DNA from: JANRLT01 sp041736895
GTDB taxonomy: Bacteria > Planctomycetota > Planctomycetia > Pirellulales > JALHPA01
Direction: 5' to 3'
DNA length: 64,000 nucleotides
Assembly: GCA_041736895.1 (NCBI GenBank)
Contig: JBGSSS010000015.1
Coordinates: forward strand, 31,904 to 95,903
Position 1 is the stretch's first letter. Each line of letters begins with the position of its first letter. Position numbers and translations under genes: made by a program. Positions 52,401 through 60,400 of the stretch are shown here, in pieces. The notes beneath the pieces are model-generated. The model was given only the letters and a program-made list of their open reading frames with translations. It was not told the DNA's origin and did no database searches.

Positions 52401-53077
52401 TCGTAACGCTTCTTCCACGCGGCCGCAATGTCGGCCGGCTGTTGTTCGAGCCAGACTTGAGCATCGTGGCCGCGGATTTCTCCCGCCAACGCCACCGCGC
52501 GATCGCGGAGTCCTTCGATACCATACTGGCTCGCGAGAGCAAGAATCTCCGGCTCGTTGGTGCTCAGCGCTTCGCGCAGTGTGTCTTCGGCTGTTTCGCT
52601 GGCGAGTGTTCGAGCGGTGTTTTCCTCGAGGATCGCAAAGCTTGGGTCGAGGCCCGCCTCGACGGCGTGGCTGCGTAACAGGCTCGCACAAAACGCGTGA
52701 AAGGTGCTAATCCGCGCCGTATCGAGCGACCGAAAAAGCTGCAGCCAATAGGGGGCCGCGGCTTCGTCAGCGGCTTGCAGCCGCTTGAGCGTCTCGCTGC
52801 GGATGCGCTCGCGCATCTCCCGTGCGGCTCGTTCGGTGAATGTGATCGCGATCAACTGCGGCAGATCGGCAAGTTCTTTTTGCCCCGCAGCAAGTGCTGC
52901 CGCGATTTGCGAATCATCCGGATCGACATGCGCCAAAAAACGCCGCGTGAGGACATATGTCTTGCCGCAGCCTGCTCCGGCCGAGAGCGCGATTGACACC
53001 GCGCGCGTTTCCAACGCCGCCGCTTGCTGCGGCGTCGGCCCGGTAGATTTCGGTGGTGCTTTGGTTTTGGTGGCCAT
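49478..53077 (-). CDS. addA: AddA-like helicase-nuclease subunit
   Basis: A 1199-residue UvrD/RecB-like protein. The helicase motif I SAGAGCGKTYVLTRRFLAH lies near residues 32-50; LLVDECQDTDPVQVEIL is motif II, GDYKQSIYRFRGADP motif III, and MSIHKSKGLEFPVVVVPDLER motif V. The C-terminus has a RecB-type nuclease: QGFLDLLYQ...WIVDYKTNMVPGDA supplies the D-x-K motif. With AddB it resects DNA ends for recombinational repair. It is downstream of addB, separated by a hairpin repeat. Confidence 0.93.
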   Translation of the reverse strand: MATKTKAPPKSTGPTPQQAAALETRAVSIALSAGAGCGKTYVLTRRFLAHVDPDDSQIAAALAAGQKELADLPQLIAITFTERAAREMRERIRSETLKRLQAADEAAAPYWLQLFRSLDTARISTFHAFCASLLRSHAVEAGLDPSFAILEENTARTLASETAEDTLREALSTNEPEILALASQYGIEGLRDRAVALAGEIRGHDAQVWLEQQPADIAAAWKKRYETTFLAQVHRDLLRGEWHRKLQAVLPGLMQRNAKFAPVGGELQELPLDIAKANAAGKDVFSLWERFREIAMPGKVKKLLDKEDYEKFQPVFEQVRDQLKDLRSKYALDTSNDLAGAERSLALLRLAMQVVQAYEQRKRLENGLDFTDLQLRARDLLADPANEEMLLRLRRNLRLLLVDECQDTDPVQVEILRALTGSPDTNKLFIVGDYKQSIYRFRGADPAVFVQLRGETPVNGRLPLSQNFRSQPGIISFVNTLFASSLDSPEEPYEPLVAHRPSAHTEPCVEFLWPPAPPEEKVSEHRLTEARWIARRLRQLLESGEPLIGNKDGTARPVQLGDIAILFRSLPNVQLYEEALREHGIPYYLVGGHAFYAQQEIYDLLNLLSAVQSSADEIALAGVLRSPIFGLTDETLFWLARENGSLEGAFTLEVKWPKTIDASQLEHAKQAACILAELRQFKDRLPITDLIRRVLDLTGYDAALAAEFLGERKLANLEKLIEMARVFDRSTTLGLADFIVQLREFVVNEPKESLAATHPENTNVVKLMSIHKSKGLEFPVVVVPDLERRPNSDSTQVAFDPELGPLADAGPGGSGVTSGLMMHRAAQTRAAEEESTRLFYVATTRAADYLILSSSIKDPAEPSQAWTRLLAERFDLQSGICTAAAPGITPPQIRVTTVEPPEPEKIALPRGKKWRDILADLPTVEVDAKQLAAELGRMEPVAANRFARRRFSISRLKSDLKALAETTVKPGADQIDPAVPGAGCVGLAGDWEELPNNSSADAAQLGILTHAVLAKLSLAHCKKLAPSLLRHWIEDASDRLNVLDPATREAARSMLDQFHQSPRCRELAAAKSIHTEVEFLLPRQTAAPAELFATGSSEPLYFQGFLDLLYQNAAGEWWIVDYKTNMVPGDAAGYRKLVEEYRPQLSIYALAVEEALGGPPAGMVLHFLRTGQEEVFPWDAKARAEMETWLAQSLQAVLG

Positions 53078-53120
53078 GCGTTTTGACGTAAGCGTAATCG
53101 TCGTCCAGCAGACTGGTTAT

Positions 53121-53174
53121 AGGTTGTGTGTTGTAAGTTGTAAGTAAATGCGATTTTTACCTACAACCTACAAC
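53121..53174. repeat. Hairpin repeat between addB and addA, providing addB stop codon
   Basis: GGTTGTGTGTTGTAAGTTG from 53121 pairs with CCTACAACCTACAACC ending at 53174, an imperfect stem with a TGCGAT-type loop. The last codons of addB (TTG TAG) lie inside the right arm. Confidence 0.6.
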
Positions 53175-56100
53175 CTCTTCGCGTTTTCAATCTGATACAG
53201 CGCCGGTTCCCAGGTCTTCTCCAAACTCCGCGCCTGGTTCACGCGGCAAATCGTGCTGTACTCGCACGTTGACGAGCATTGTTCATCGGGGTTGCTCATC
53301 GGGAACTGGCCGTGACGGATGCCATTGATCAAGGCCCAAACACGCTGCCGCAACAGCTCGCGGTTCTTTTGCCAATCATCGGTCGGTGCCACGCCGGTGT
53401 CGTCTTGCTGACCCAAGGTATACGGCTTTACCGTTTTATGCTTCGCGCTCCAGTAACCCATCTGCCACGCGACCGCCCCATGCGTATGCAGCAAATGCTC
53501 CTCGGCGGCGAGGGCATACAGCGGCAACTGCAAACGCGTCCCGGAGAAGTCTGCTTCCTTGAAATCCGATTGATTGCCGGTTTTGTAGTCGATGATCCCA
53601 AAGACAAGCTGTGTGCCAACTACTCCAAGATCGATCCGATCGATCTGACCGCTGAGCTTGAACGTCTCGCCATTGACCCGCAACTGCCACGGTTCGGACT
53701 GGCAGAGCGGATCGACGCGATCCGACGTCTTGCCGGGTCCAAATGCGACCTCGAAGTGCTGCGCCTGCATGCCCGACGGGGCGGATTTCGCGTAACTCGC
53801 GGCTTGAACCAAGTACGACGACAACAAATTCTTGAGCGCCGCCGTATCGATCGCGTGCATCGCCCGCTCCAGCGATTGCTCGAGCGCCGGTACCGGTTTC
53901 AGTGTCGCGAGCGCTTCGGCGCAGCGTTCGGCAAAGGCCGCCGGATCGCTCTGAATCGCTTGCCATTCCTCGGGATTCTTCGCCCAGGCTCGAAACATCC
54001 ACGTCACTGCCCCGTGGTACCAACTCCCCCGTCCCGTGTGGTCTGTCGCAAAAATCGGCTCGGGCAGGTCGCGTAGCTTCAACACGCGATTTGCGAAAAA
54101 CTTGAAGGGACACGCCGCGTACTGCTCCAGTTGGCTGGTGCTCCAGCAATGCTCGGGACCAAAGTTTTTTGCCAAAGCCGCTTGCGCCGCGGGGCTGAGG
54201 ACCATGCCTTCGTAACGGCCGAATTCTTCGCGCGTCGCCCGTTCAGCGATGCTCTGTAACCCGCCTTGCAGACCTGCTTGGGGCAGCGGCGATTTGCCGT
54301 TCTGGGGCGTCAAAACTCGTGCTAGGGCCGCACTATCGCCTGCACCGGCTTGCGCCACCGCACGGATCCGGTGCTCGCGCTCGGACCAGAGTGTCTGATG
54401 ATCCGGCGGAATCGGACTCAGCTGCAGGTCATCCGCCACCACAATACCAGGCTCGCCAAAAGCTCGCCGAACCTCGTCAACGTACGGACTCGGCGTAAGG
54501 GGTTCGGCCTTTTCATCGAGCGCCGGGTAACTCAATATCAGCCGTCGCGTCGGACGAGTCAGCACCTCGTAAAACAGCAGCATCTCGGCGCTGCTCCGCT
54601 CACCCGCTTCGGCAAAACGCAGGCCCGCTTGATTCAATTGATGCGTTTCGGCACCGCTATATAGCCGATCGTCGCCGCCGAGCTGCGGAAATGATTTTTC
54701 GCTCAACCCGGCAAGGAATAGGACATCAAACTCACCCGTGCGCGCCATCGGCGCGCTCATCACGCGCACTCGTCCGAGTCCATCGTTGTCGGGAGCCATG
54801 TTTTGCGTGCTGCCGATCAGGATCAACTCGGCAATCAAGTCAGTCAGCGTCACCGGAGCCGCTTCGACACCCCGCCATTGCTGCCACCGCTCGGCCGCAT
54901 TCAATCCCGCCAAGATTTGCCGCCAAGCAATGAGGTCGGGTGTTTCTTTCTTAGATTCTTCTTGCTCAGAAATACCATCGGCCGAGCCAGTGGCACCGGA
55001 TGTCGGTCGCGCCGCCACTCCCAGCATTCCAAGCTTGCCGGCAAAGCGCTGCAGCAGCCCGCGCCAATCGTGCCATGTCGCTTGCTTCGGGAGAATGTCG
55101 CAGACTTTGGCAAGCAGTTGCAGGATGTGCTGTGCCTGCTCCCAACGTGCGAGCCGTTCTTCGATTTCGGCAAGGTCCGGCGACGATGTGTCTTGGGCTT
55201 CTTTGACGCGTTCCTTCGCAAATCGAATTCGCCGCTCCAACGCGCGGAACAAGGCCACGCGCCCTTCGCTGACTTGCAACTCCCGGATCGCCCATTCGAC
55301 CGAACCGCGCTGGTCGGGCCGGTGCGTCGGATCGTCAAAGGTGACGTAGTTGCTCGACAACGTTTGCAACACTCGCCGGTACGGCCAATCGTCGGCGATC
55401 AGTTGCAGCATCTGCAGCAAACTCACCACCAGCGGCGATTCGCCCAGCGGCGTCCCTTCGTCGATCAAAAACGGCAGCCCGTATTCCTGAAAGATCTCGC
55501 GTGCTTGCGATGCAATCGGCGCGACCGAACGAAACACCACGCCGATTCGCTCGGGCTTTACTCCATTAGCAGCCCGCGGCGTAAGCAAGGGAGAACCCGT
55601 CTGACCCTCGTTTACGCGTCGGGCTGCTAAACCCTCGACCAACAGGCGCTTGATTTCGCGTGCAATCCGTCGCAGTTCCCCCTTTTGATTTTCACAGGCC
55701 CAAATCTCAATCCCGCGCGGCTCGGGTGCCGCGACATGTCGACGTGGGTTGCCGAAAACTCGCTGCTCCAGATGCGCCATCGCCGGCCAATGCGGCGGCG
55801 TGGGCCGATTGAGTTCCTGCACCCGGGCGTGCGGAATTCGCTTTTGTATTTGTTCAAGCGTCACGCGCGGTTTGACAAAGAGGTCGCGGCGTTCGTCACC
55901 ATCTTCGCCATGCAATGAGATCCACATCCGCTCGGCTTTGTCGGCCAAGTGCCGCAGGATCTCATGCTGCGTCCAGGTAAAATCCGTAAAACCATCCACC
56001 ACAACCGTCGTGAAATCGGCAAACGGACCCCAGCGGCCGTCGGCCAGGGCTTCGCGCGCGGCCCAAAAGCGGCCTTCAGCGTCGTAACAATGATGCCGCA

Positions 56101-56608
56101 GGAGCAGCTCCTGGTACGCCGAATAAATTTCCGCGACTTCGGCATCCTTGGGACGCAGACCAGAACGCTTCGCTGCCTTCAGGAAATCGTCCGGCCAAAT
56201 TTCCTGACGCTTGAGGTCGCTAATCAGGGCATCGATCCATAGCAGCAGCCCTTCGCGGTCGGCGATCGGAGCGAAATACTGGAGTTTGCCTGCGGCCAGG
56301 GCGTCGTGAATCACCTGCTGCAGGATCTGCCGCTTGAGCAGCGAATCGATGGGCCGCATCGCCCGATCGTCGTAAGCGATCAGGGATTCAGCAAATTGGG
56401 CAAAAGTAAAGCACCCCGGCTGCAAACAGCCGTGCCCTAATTTCTCGGCCAATTTGGACCGCAATTCCATGGCGGACCGCTGGTTTGGGGTCAGCCAGAG
56501 CGACTTGCCAAAATCTCGGTTTTTTAAGATTTCGGCATAAAACGAGAGGGCCAGGGCCGATTTTCCGCTCCGTGCCGGTCCCCAAAGAATGGTGATTTGC
56601 TGCTCCAT
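53168..56608 (-). CDS. addB: AddB-like helicase-nuclease subunit
   Basis: An 1146-residue protein. Walker A ITILWGPARSGKSALAL lies at residues 5-21. The C-terminal RecB-family nuclease shows GTQLVFGIIDYKTGNQSDFK (D-x-K) and the cysteines of an iron-sulfur cluster: YAACPFKFF earlier and CSSTCEYSTIC near the end. Residues about 326-347 (LAARRVNEGQ to LLTPRAAN) are translated from a 66-base palindromic repeat inserted in frame between EIKRLLVEG and GVKPERIGVVFR. It forms the AddAB-type complex with the downstream gene. Confidence 0.9.
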   Translation of the reverse strand: MEQQITILWGPARSGKSALALSFYAEILKNRDFGKSLWLTPNQRSAMELRSKLAEKLGHGCLQPGCFTFAQFAESLIAYDDRAMRPIDSLLKRQILQQVIHDALAAGKLQYFAPIADREGLLLWIDALISDLKRQEIWPDDFLKAAKRSGLRPKDAEVAEIYSAYQELLLRHHCYDAEGRFWAAREALADGRWGPFADFTTVVVDGFTDFTWTQHEILRHLADKAERMWISLHGEDGDERRDLFVKPRVTLEQIQKRIPHARVQELNRPTPPHWPAMAHLEQRVFGNPRRHVAAPEPRGIEIWACENQKGELRRIAREIKRLLVEGLAARRVNEGQTGSPLLTPRAANGVKPERIGVVFRSVAPIASQAREIFQEYGLPFLIDEGTPLGESPLVVSLLQMLQLIADDWPYRRVLQTLSSNYVTFDDPTHRPDQRGSVEWAIRELQVSEGRVALFRALERRIRFAKERVKEAQDTSSPDLAEIEERLARWEQAQHILQLLAKVCDILPKQATWHDWRGLLQRFAGKLGMLGVAARPTSGATGSADGISEQEESKKETPDLIAWRQILAGLNAAERWQQWRGVEAAPVTLTDLIAELILIGSTQNMAPDNDGLGRVRVMSAPMARTGEFDVLFLAGLSEKSFPQLGGDDRLYSGAETHQLNQAGLRFAEAGERSSAEMLLFYEVLTRPTRRLILSYPALDEKAEPLTPSPYVDEVRRAFGEPGIVVADDLQLSPIPPDHQTLWSEREHRIRAVAQAGAGDSAALARVLTPQNGKSPLPQAGLQGGLQSIAERATREEFGRYEGMVLSPAAQAALAKNFGPEHCWSTSQLEQYAACPFKFFANRVLKLRDLPEPIFATDHTGRGSWYHGAVTWMFRAWAKNPEEWQAIQSDPAAFAERCAEALATLKPVPALEQSLERAMHAIDTAALKNLLSSYLVQAASYAKSAPSGMQAQHFEVAFGPGKTSDRVDPLCQSEPWQLRVNGETFKLSGQIDRIDLGVVGTQLVFGIIDYKTGNQSDFKEADFSGTRLQLPLYALAAEEHLLHTHGAVAWQMGYWSAKHKTVKPYTLGQQDDTGVAPTDDWQKNRELLRQRVWALINGIRHGQFPMSNPDEQCSSTCEYSTICRVNQARSLEKTWEPALYQIENAKRL
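55566..55631. repeat. 66-bp palindromic repeat inserted in frame in addB (family D)
   Basis: Arms TTAGCAGCCCGCGGCGTAAG (from 55566) and TTTACGCGTCGGGCTGCTAA (ending about 55631) are imperfect reverse complements. The length is a multiple of three, and neither reading strand contains a stop in the frame used. A half copy lies at 820-849. Confidence 0.85.
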
Positions 56609-56702
56609 CCACTCGATTTTAGCAAATCTTTGCTCTCCCGTTTAGCTACGACGCTGAACCGTTGCGATATCATGGGAGGAAAAGCAAACATCGTCCCGCG
56701 AG

Positions 56703-56722
56703 CGGGTGACGTAAGTCACCCG
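56703..56722. repeat. Perfect 8-bp hairpin with GTAA loop
   Basis: CGGGTGAC (56703-56710) and GTCACCCG (56715-56722) lie in the divergent gap between addB and the DUF1559 pilin-like gene. It could be an operator or a small hairpin; no T-run. Confidence 0.5.
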
Positions 56723-56859
56723 GTTGTTTTGGCATATCGGGATCACTCCCCGCCGGACTCAGTCCATCCCGGACAATGGAATTCAACCAGACTTCGATCC
56801 CTGCGGATTTCTTACGAAAAAATTACGGGTTTCCGCGTCTATCCTTTTACAAAAAATAA

Positions 56860-56888
56860 TTGACAGGGAGCGAATAGACGAATACATT
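56860..56888 (+). promoter_or_regulatory. Sigma-70-type promoter of the pilin-like gene
   Basis: A perfect TTGACA (56860-56865) is 17 bases from TACATT (56883-56888). Predicted transcription start near 56895 leaves a 257-base leader before the ATG at 57152. Confidence 0.6.
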
Positions 56889-57089
56889 CACTGTCAGGTG
56901 GGGTTTCAGATAAATCCCATCGGAAATCGCTCAAATGGCTTGGCCGCCTAACTACTCATCTGATGCCACAAGCATCATCGCGGTCGAGGGGGAACCTAGA
57001 AGCGATTCCTGGATGGCAATGATCCTTCGGGCAATTGCCAATTGTTCGTTTCTTTTCGTTCACATGTCGGCACTTCCCTTTGGGGTTAT

Positions 57090-57123
57090 GCGATAGGTTT
57101 TCTATCGCTGGCTTTATTTTTTT
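57090..57123 (+). terminator. Hairpin and T-run in leader (attenuator candidate)
   Basis: GCGATAG (57090-57096) pairs with CTATCGC (57102-57108), followed by TGGCTTTATTTTTTT. It lies within the 5' leader of the DUF1559 gene, 28 bases before its start region, so it may attenuate transcription. Confidence 0.5.
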
Positions 57124-57151
57124 CATTCTGTTTCTTTTTCGGAGGTCTTCT

Positions 57152-58189
57152 ATGTCTCATCGTTTGCGCATGCGAGGGTTTACCCTCGTCGAGCTGCTGG
57201 TCGTGATCGCGATCATCGGCATCCTGGTGGCGTTGCTGCTGCCAGCGATTCAAGCTGCCCGCCAGGCGGCTTTGAAAAACTCGTGTCGGAACAACATGAA
57301 GCAGTTGATGTTGGCTTGCCAAAACCATGCGGACGCCAAAAAGACGTTCCCGCCGTTGTTCTTCACCTCGGTCCCAACGACTGGCACCGCAGCACCAACC
57401 GCAACGCAAAAAGGTTTCTTGAATGTTACTCAGGCCACGTCCCAGTTCACCTGGGTCACTGCCTTGTTGCCATTCATGGAAGAAGACAACTTGTACAAGT
57501 CGATCAGTACCGCCTCGAATAAATTCACCAAGAGCAGTGTTGGTTTGCAGGTTAATGCCACGGGCGGCTTGAAAAACGTCAACACACTCAAATTGAATGG
57601 GCTCAACTGCCCAAGCTTTTCGGGTGATTCGGAAGACACTGCCGGCCTTGCCATGATCCAGTACATGGCGCTGTCTTCCACGGTTTTGGGTAAATTGACG
57701 ACGACTCCTTTCACTGGCGACGGCATGATCGTTCCGGACCGCCAAGCCAAGGGTACATCGATGGCCCGCATGGCTGACGGTACTTCAAAGACCGCCATCC
57801 TTTGTGAATCCAAAGAAGGTGCCCCGAATCCCGCGACTAGCGGCACGACAACTTATGTCGCTAGTTGGTGGAATCCGCTGCATGTCTACGTCGTTGGTTA
57901 CGCCCCGAGTGTTTCCACCACTGCTCCAGCGAACTTTGCGGCCATTACCGCGACGGCCAACACGGTAACCGCCATCAACTACGGACCATCCGCCACGTCC
58001 ACCCAGGTTTATCAATCCAGCACTCCTGCTCGCAACTATGGACCCAGCAGCGATCACACCGGCGGCATTGTGATCCACGGCATGGGCGATGGTTCCGTCC
58101 AAGAAGTCACCGAAGCGATTGATTCTCCCCGCTACTACGGGGCCATTACCGCCCGCGGCGGAGAAAACGTCGCTGGTATTGGCGATTAA
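57152..58189 (+). CDS. DUF1559 protein with type IV pilin-like N-terminus
   Basis: A 345-residue protein from ATG 57152, with GGAGGT seven bases upstream. The N-terminus RMRGFTLVELLVVIAIIGILVALLLPAIQAAR (in parts) is a prepilin signal: cleavage is expected after the Gly before FTLVE, and the Glu5 is present. The rest is the DUF1559 domain (NNMKQLMLACQNHADAKKTFPPL, ADGTSKTAILCES, a C-terminal GDGSVQEVTE box). Planctomycetes have dozens of such proteins; function unknown, likely surface pseudopilins. A strong terminator follows. Confidence 0.95.
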   Translation: MSHRLRMRGFTLVELLVVIAIIGILVALLLPAIQAARQAALKNSCRNNMKQLMLACQNHADAKKTFPPLFFTSVPTTGTAAPTATQKGFLNVTQATSQFTWVTALLPFMEEDNLYKSISTASNKFTKSSVGLQVNATGGLKNVNTLKLNGLNCPSFSGDSEDTAGLAMIQYMALSSTVLGKLTTTPFTGDGMIVPDRQAKGTSMARMADGTSKTAILCESKEGAPNPATSGTTTYVASWWNPLHVYVVGYAPSVSTTAPANFAAITATANTVTAINYGPSATSTQVYQSSTPARNYGPSSDHTGGIVIHGMGDGSVQEVTEAIDSPRYYGAITARGGENVAGIGD

Positions 58190-58215
58190 TCGTTTCTCCT
58201 ATCCACAAGTTCAAG

Positions 58216-58250
58216 CCGTCCTGCGACTCCGATCGCAGGGCGGTTTTTTT
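58216..58250 (+). terminator. Rho-independent terminator
   Basis: CCGTCCTGCGA pairs with TCGCAGGGCGG around TCC-A spacing, followed by seven T. It starts 27 bases after the DUF1559 stop. Confidence 0.85.
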
Positions 58251-58334
58251 ATGCGCTTACGGGATCGTGCGAAATGCCGGTCTTGCCGTTACAATGCTCG
58301 CAGCGAAACGTTCCATATGTAATCTGGTTTGGTC

Positions 58335-58491
58335 CCCTCCCCCTTGCGGGGAGGGTTAGGGAGGGGGCTTGCAGGAGAGCCGAACATCGAGAATGCGAAA
58401 TGCAATTTGATGAGCATTCACATTTTCATTTTTTTTCTGAGCATTCAGCATTTCAGAACCCCGTCCCCAGCCCTCCCCTCAAGGGGGAGGG
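58335..58491. repeat. Two C-rich hairpins flanking ~115 bases
   Basis: CCCTCCCCC-TTGC-GGGGAGGG (58335-58355) and CCCTCCCC-TC-AAGGGGGAGGG (58471-58491) are each self-complementary and also pair with one another. Between them lie AT-rich GAGCATTCA repeats. The region (58251-58560) has no gene; it precedes the second MoxR gene. Confidence 0.55.
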
Positions 58492-58560
58492 AGCCAGACA
58501 GGTCTATTTTAAGTCGGTGCTTTTCTTCATCGCTCATCGTTCATCCTTCATCGTTTTCCC

Positions 58561-59589
58561 ATGTCCGACATCCAGCAGCGTGCCGAGCAATTTGTCCGCC
58601 GTTATCAGGCCGTCCGTGAACAAATCGGCCGCGTCATCGTCGGCCACGACGAAATCGTCCACGGCGTGCTGACCTGCTTGTTCGTCGGCGGGCACTGCTT
58701 GCTCGAAGGCGTCCCCGGACTCGGCAAGACGCTCCTCGTGCGCACGCTCTCCAAGGCACTCGACCTCGACTTCAACCGCGTTCAATTCACGCCCGACCTG
58801 ATGCCGGCGGACATCCTCGGCACGAACATGGTCATGGAAGCACCCGATGGCAAGCGGTTCTTCGAATTTCAAAAAGGCCCCGTCTTCACCCAGATTCTCC
58901 TCGCCGACGAAATCAACCGCGCCACGCCGAAGACCCAATCGGCTATGCTCGAGACGATGCAAGAGGGAACCATCACCGTCGCCGGCAAACGCTACACCCT
59001 CGAACAACCGTTCTTCGTCCTCGCCACGCAAAACCCCATCGAACAAGAAGGAACCTACCCGCTGCCCGAAGCGCAGTTGGACCGTTTCCTGTTCAAACTC
59101 GTCGTCGGCTACAGCACCCGCAACGAACTCAACACGATCATCGATCGCACGACCAAGAACGAATTCGCCGAACCGAACAAGGTCATGGACGGCGCCGAAA
59201 TCCTCCAGTGGCGGCAACTCGTCCGCGAAGTGATCCTCGCCAAGCACCTGCAGGACTACATCGTCCGCCTCGTCCTCGCCACGCATCCCAACGGCGCGTT
59301 CGCCGCGCCGGCCACGAACCAATACCTCCGCTGGGGGAGCAGCCCCCGCGGCGCGCAAACGCTCGCCCTCACCGCCAAAGTCCGCGCCCTGCTCGACGGC
59401 CGGTACAACGTCAGCTTCGACGATGTCCGCCGGGTCTTCCTCCCAACGATGCGGCATCGCGTGATCCTCAACTTCGAAGCCCAAGCCGAAGGGATGGACC
59501 CCGATACGGTCCTCCTCGACATTCTCAAAGCCGTCCCGGAAAAGGCTCCGGACGCGGCACCAACTCCGCCGGTGGCGAGCGCACGATAG
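58561..59589 (+). CDS. MoxR family AAA+ ATPase (second copy)
   Basis: A 342-residue protein. Walker A is LLEGVPGLGKTLLV (about 52-65), Walker B LLADEINRATPKTQSAMLETM in parts, and FFVLATQNPIEQEGTYPLPEAQLDRFLFK is the sensor-1 region. It has about the same length as the MoxR at 29343 but differs clearly in the C-terminal half, so it is a paralogue rather than a recent duplicate. No DUF58 or VWA gene follows; downstream is repeat-rich noncoding DNA. Codon use is unusually GC-rich at third positions compared with the other genes. Confidence 0.95.
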   Translation: MSDIQQRAEQFVRRYQAVREQIGRVIVGHDEIVHGVLTCLFVGGHCLLEGVPGLGKTLLVRTLSKALDLDFNRVQFTPDLMPADILGTNMVMEAPDGKRFFEFQKGPVFTQILLADEINRATPKTQSAMLETMQEGTITVAGKRYTLEQPFFVLATQNPIEQEGTYPLPEAQLDRFLFKLVVGYSTRNELNTIIDRTTKNEFAEPNKVMDGAEILQWRQLVREVILAKHLQDYIVRLVLATHPNGAFAAPATNQYLRWGSSPRGAQTLALTAKVRALLDGRYNVSFDDVRRVFLPTMRHRVILNFEAQAEGMDPDTVLLDILKAVPEKAPDAAPTPPVASAR

Positions 59590-59661
59590 CGGGACGGACA
59601 ACTCAAACAGCGCCGTCTTTTTTTTTCGAGTTGACATATATAGCAACACCACGCTCCAGGG

Positions 59662-59770
59662 AAACCGGGGAAAAACAGCGGAAACAGGCGGAAAACGCTG
59701 CAAAAAATCAAAAAAAGACGCAAAAAAATCAGAAAAAATCAGAAAAAAACGCAAAAAGAACAGAAAAAAA
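59662..59770. other. Helically phased A-tract element (predicted curved DNA)
   Basis: A-tracts of three to seven begin at 59662, 59671, 59682, 59692, 59702, 59710, 59722, 59733, 59743, 59753 and 59764, with mean spacing about 10.2 bases. It lies 73 bases after the MoxR stop. The order and shared blocks (GGAAA..CCGGGGAAAA; AATCAAAAAAAGACGC) match the element after the DUF1501 gene at 1454-1523. Confidence 0.7.
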
Positions 59771-59796
59771 CACAAAGATGCGCGCACCCAATTTCC

Positions 59797-59812
59797 GTGT
59801 TTAACGGAACAC
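59797..59812. promoter_or_regulatory. LexA-like palindrome GTGTTTAACGGAACAC
   Basis: It matches TGTTC-N4-GAACA, the motif I recall for Verrucomicrobia LexA, at 9 of 10 fixed positions. A perfect copy lies 295 bases further on. Confidence 0.35.
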
Positions 59813-60106
59813 ACTTTTCGGGCGACCTACGACTTTCCGCGGAAAATGCTCTGCTCTGGCTTGGCGATGTCTTGTGCAACCGGACAGACGCATGCAAGCG
59901 CGTGTGTCATCGTGTTGCCTTTTAGGGCAACATGCGCGGGGGTTTTTGCTTGTTCCCGCCTGCTGCTGACTGCCGGTTGGCCCAGCGAACTAAGGCTCAC
60001 TGCAACTGGAGCGGAGTCCCCAGTACCGTGTACCCAATCCCGCTTACTCGGCAACGCATAGCCGCAACAACAGCCTAAGCCCCGAGCTCCAGCGACGATA
60101 CGCACA

Positions 60107-60122
60107 GTGTTCATATGAACAC
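60107..60122. promoter_or_regulatory. LexA-like perfect palindrome GTGTTCATATGAACAC
   Basis: A perfect 16-base palindrome fitting TGTTC-N4-GAACA exactly. ATG codons occur on both strands inside it, but neither frame is a convincing gene. The stretch 59813-60106 also holds a hairpin (GTTGCC-TTTTAG-GGCAAC near 59930) and nothing else recognisable. Confidence 0.35.
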
Positions 60123-60239
60123 ATTCTATGGCACAAAATCAAGCCCCCTTGGCCCAAAAAACTTGCCCCCTACTTGCAGAATTCCAGCCCCTCGCGTCCG
60201 TTGGTTGTTCAAGCGACCTGAATTGCCAGACGACCCTGG

Positions 60240-60353
60240 GTGGCCGGGGACGAACAACGTGAGGACCCGGAAGTGTGGACGTTGTGCCAGAGGAATCCTT
60301 CCCAGGTTCGTCATCAACCGTTCCGGGTCTTCCCGTTGGTCAGACCCGGCCAC
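60240..60353. repeat. MITE-like element, copy 1
   Basis: 33-base inverted ends at 60240-60272 and 60321-60353 agree at about 27 positions (GTGGCCGGG...GACCCGGAA). A second copy with the same ends lies 48 bases downstream in the same orientation. Confidence 0.7.
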
Positions 60354-60400
60354 CCATCGCGTGTTGGTTCGCAAGGATGATGCAATCCCACAGACCCTGG

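Noticed and set aside
56895..57123. GEMM (c-di-GMP) riboswitch in the pilin-like gene leader
   Set aside because: Considered because of the pilin context, but the conserved GEMM motifs are not present.
59827..60114. Possible 95-residue Cys-containing protein on the reverse strand
   Set aside because: Its ATG lies inside the LexA-like palindrome, there is no ribosome-binding site, and the codon pattern is not convincing; kept only as a note because an SOS-controlled small protein is not excluded.
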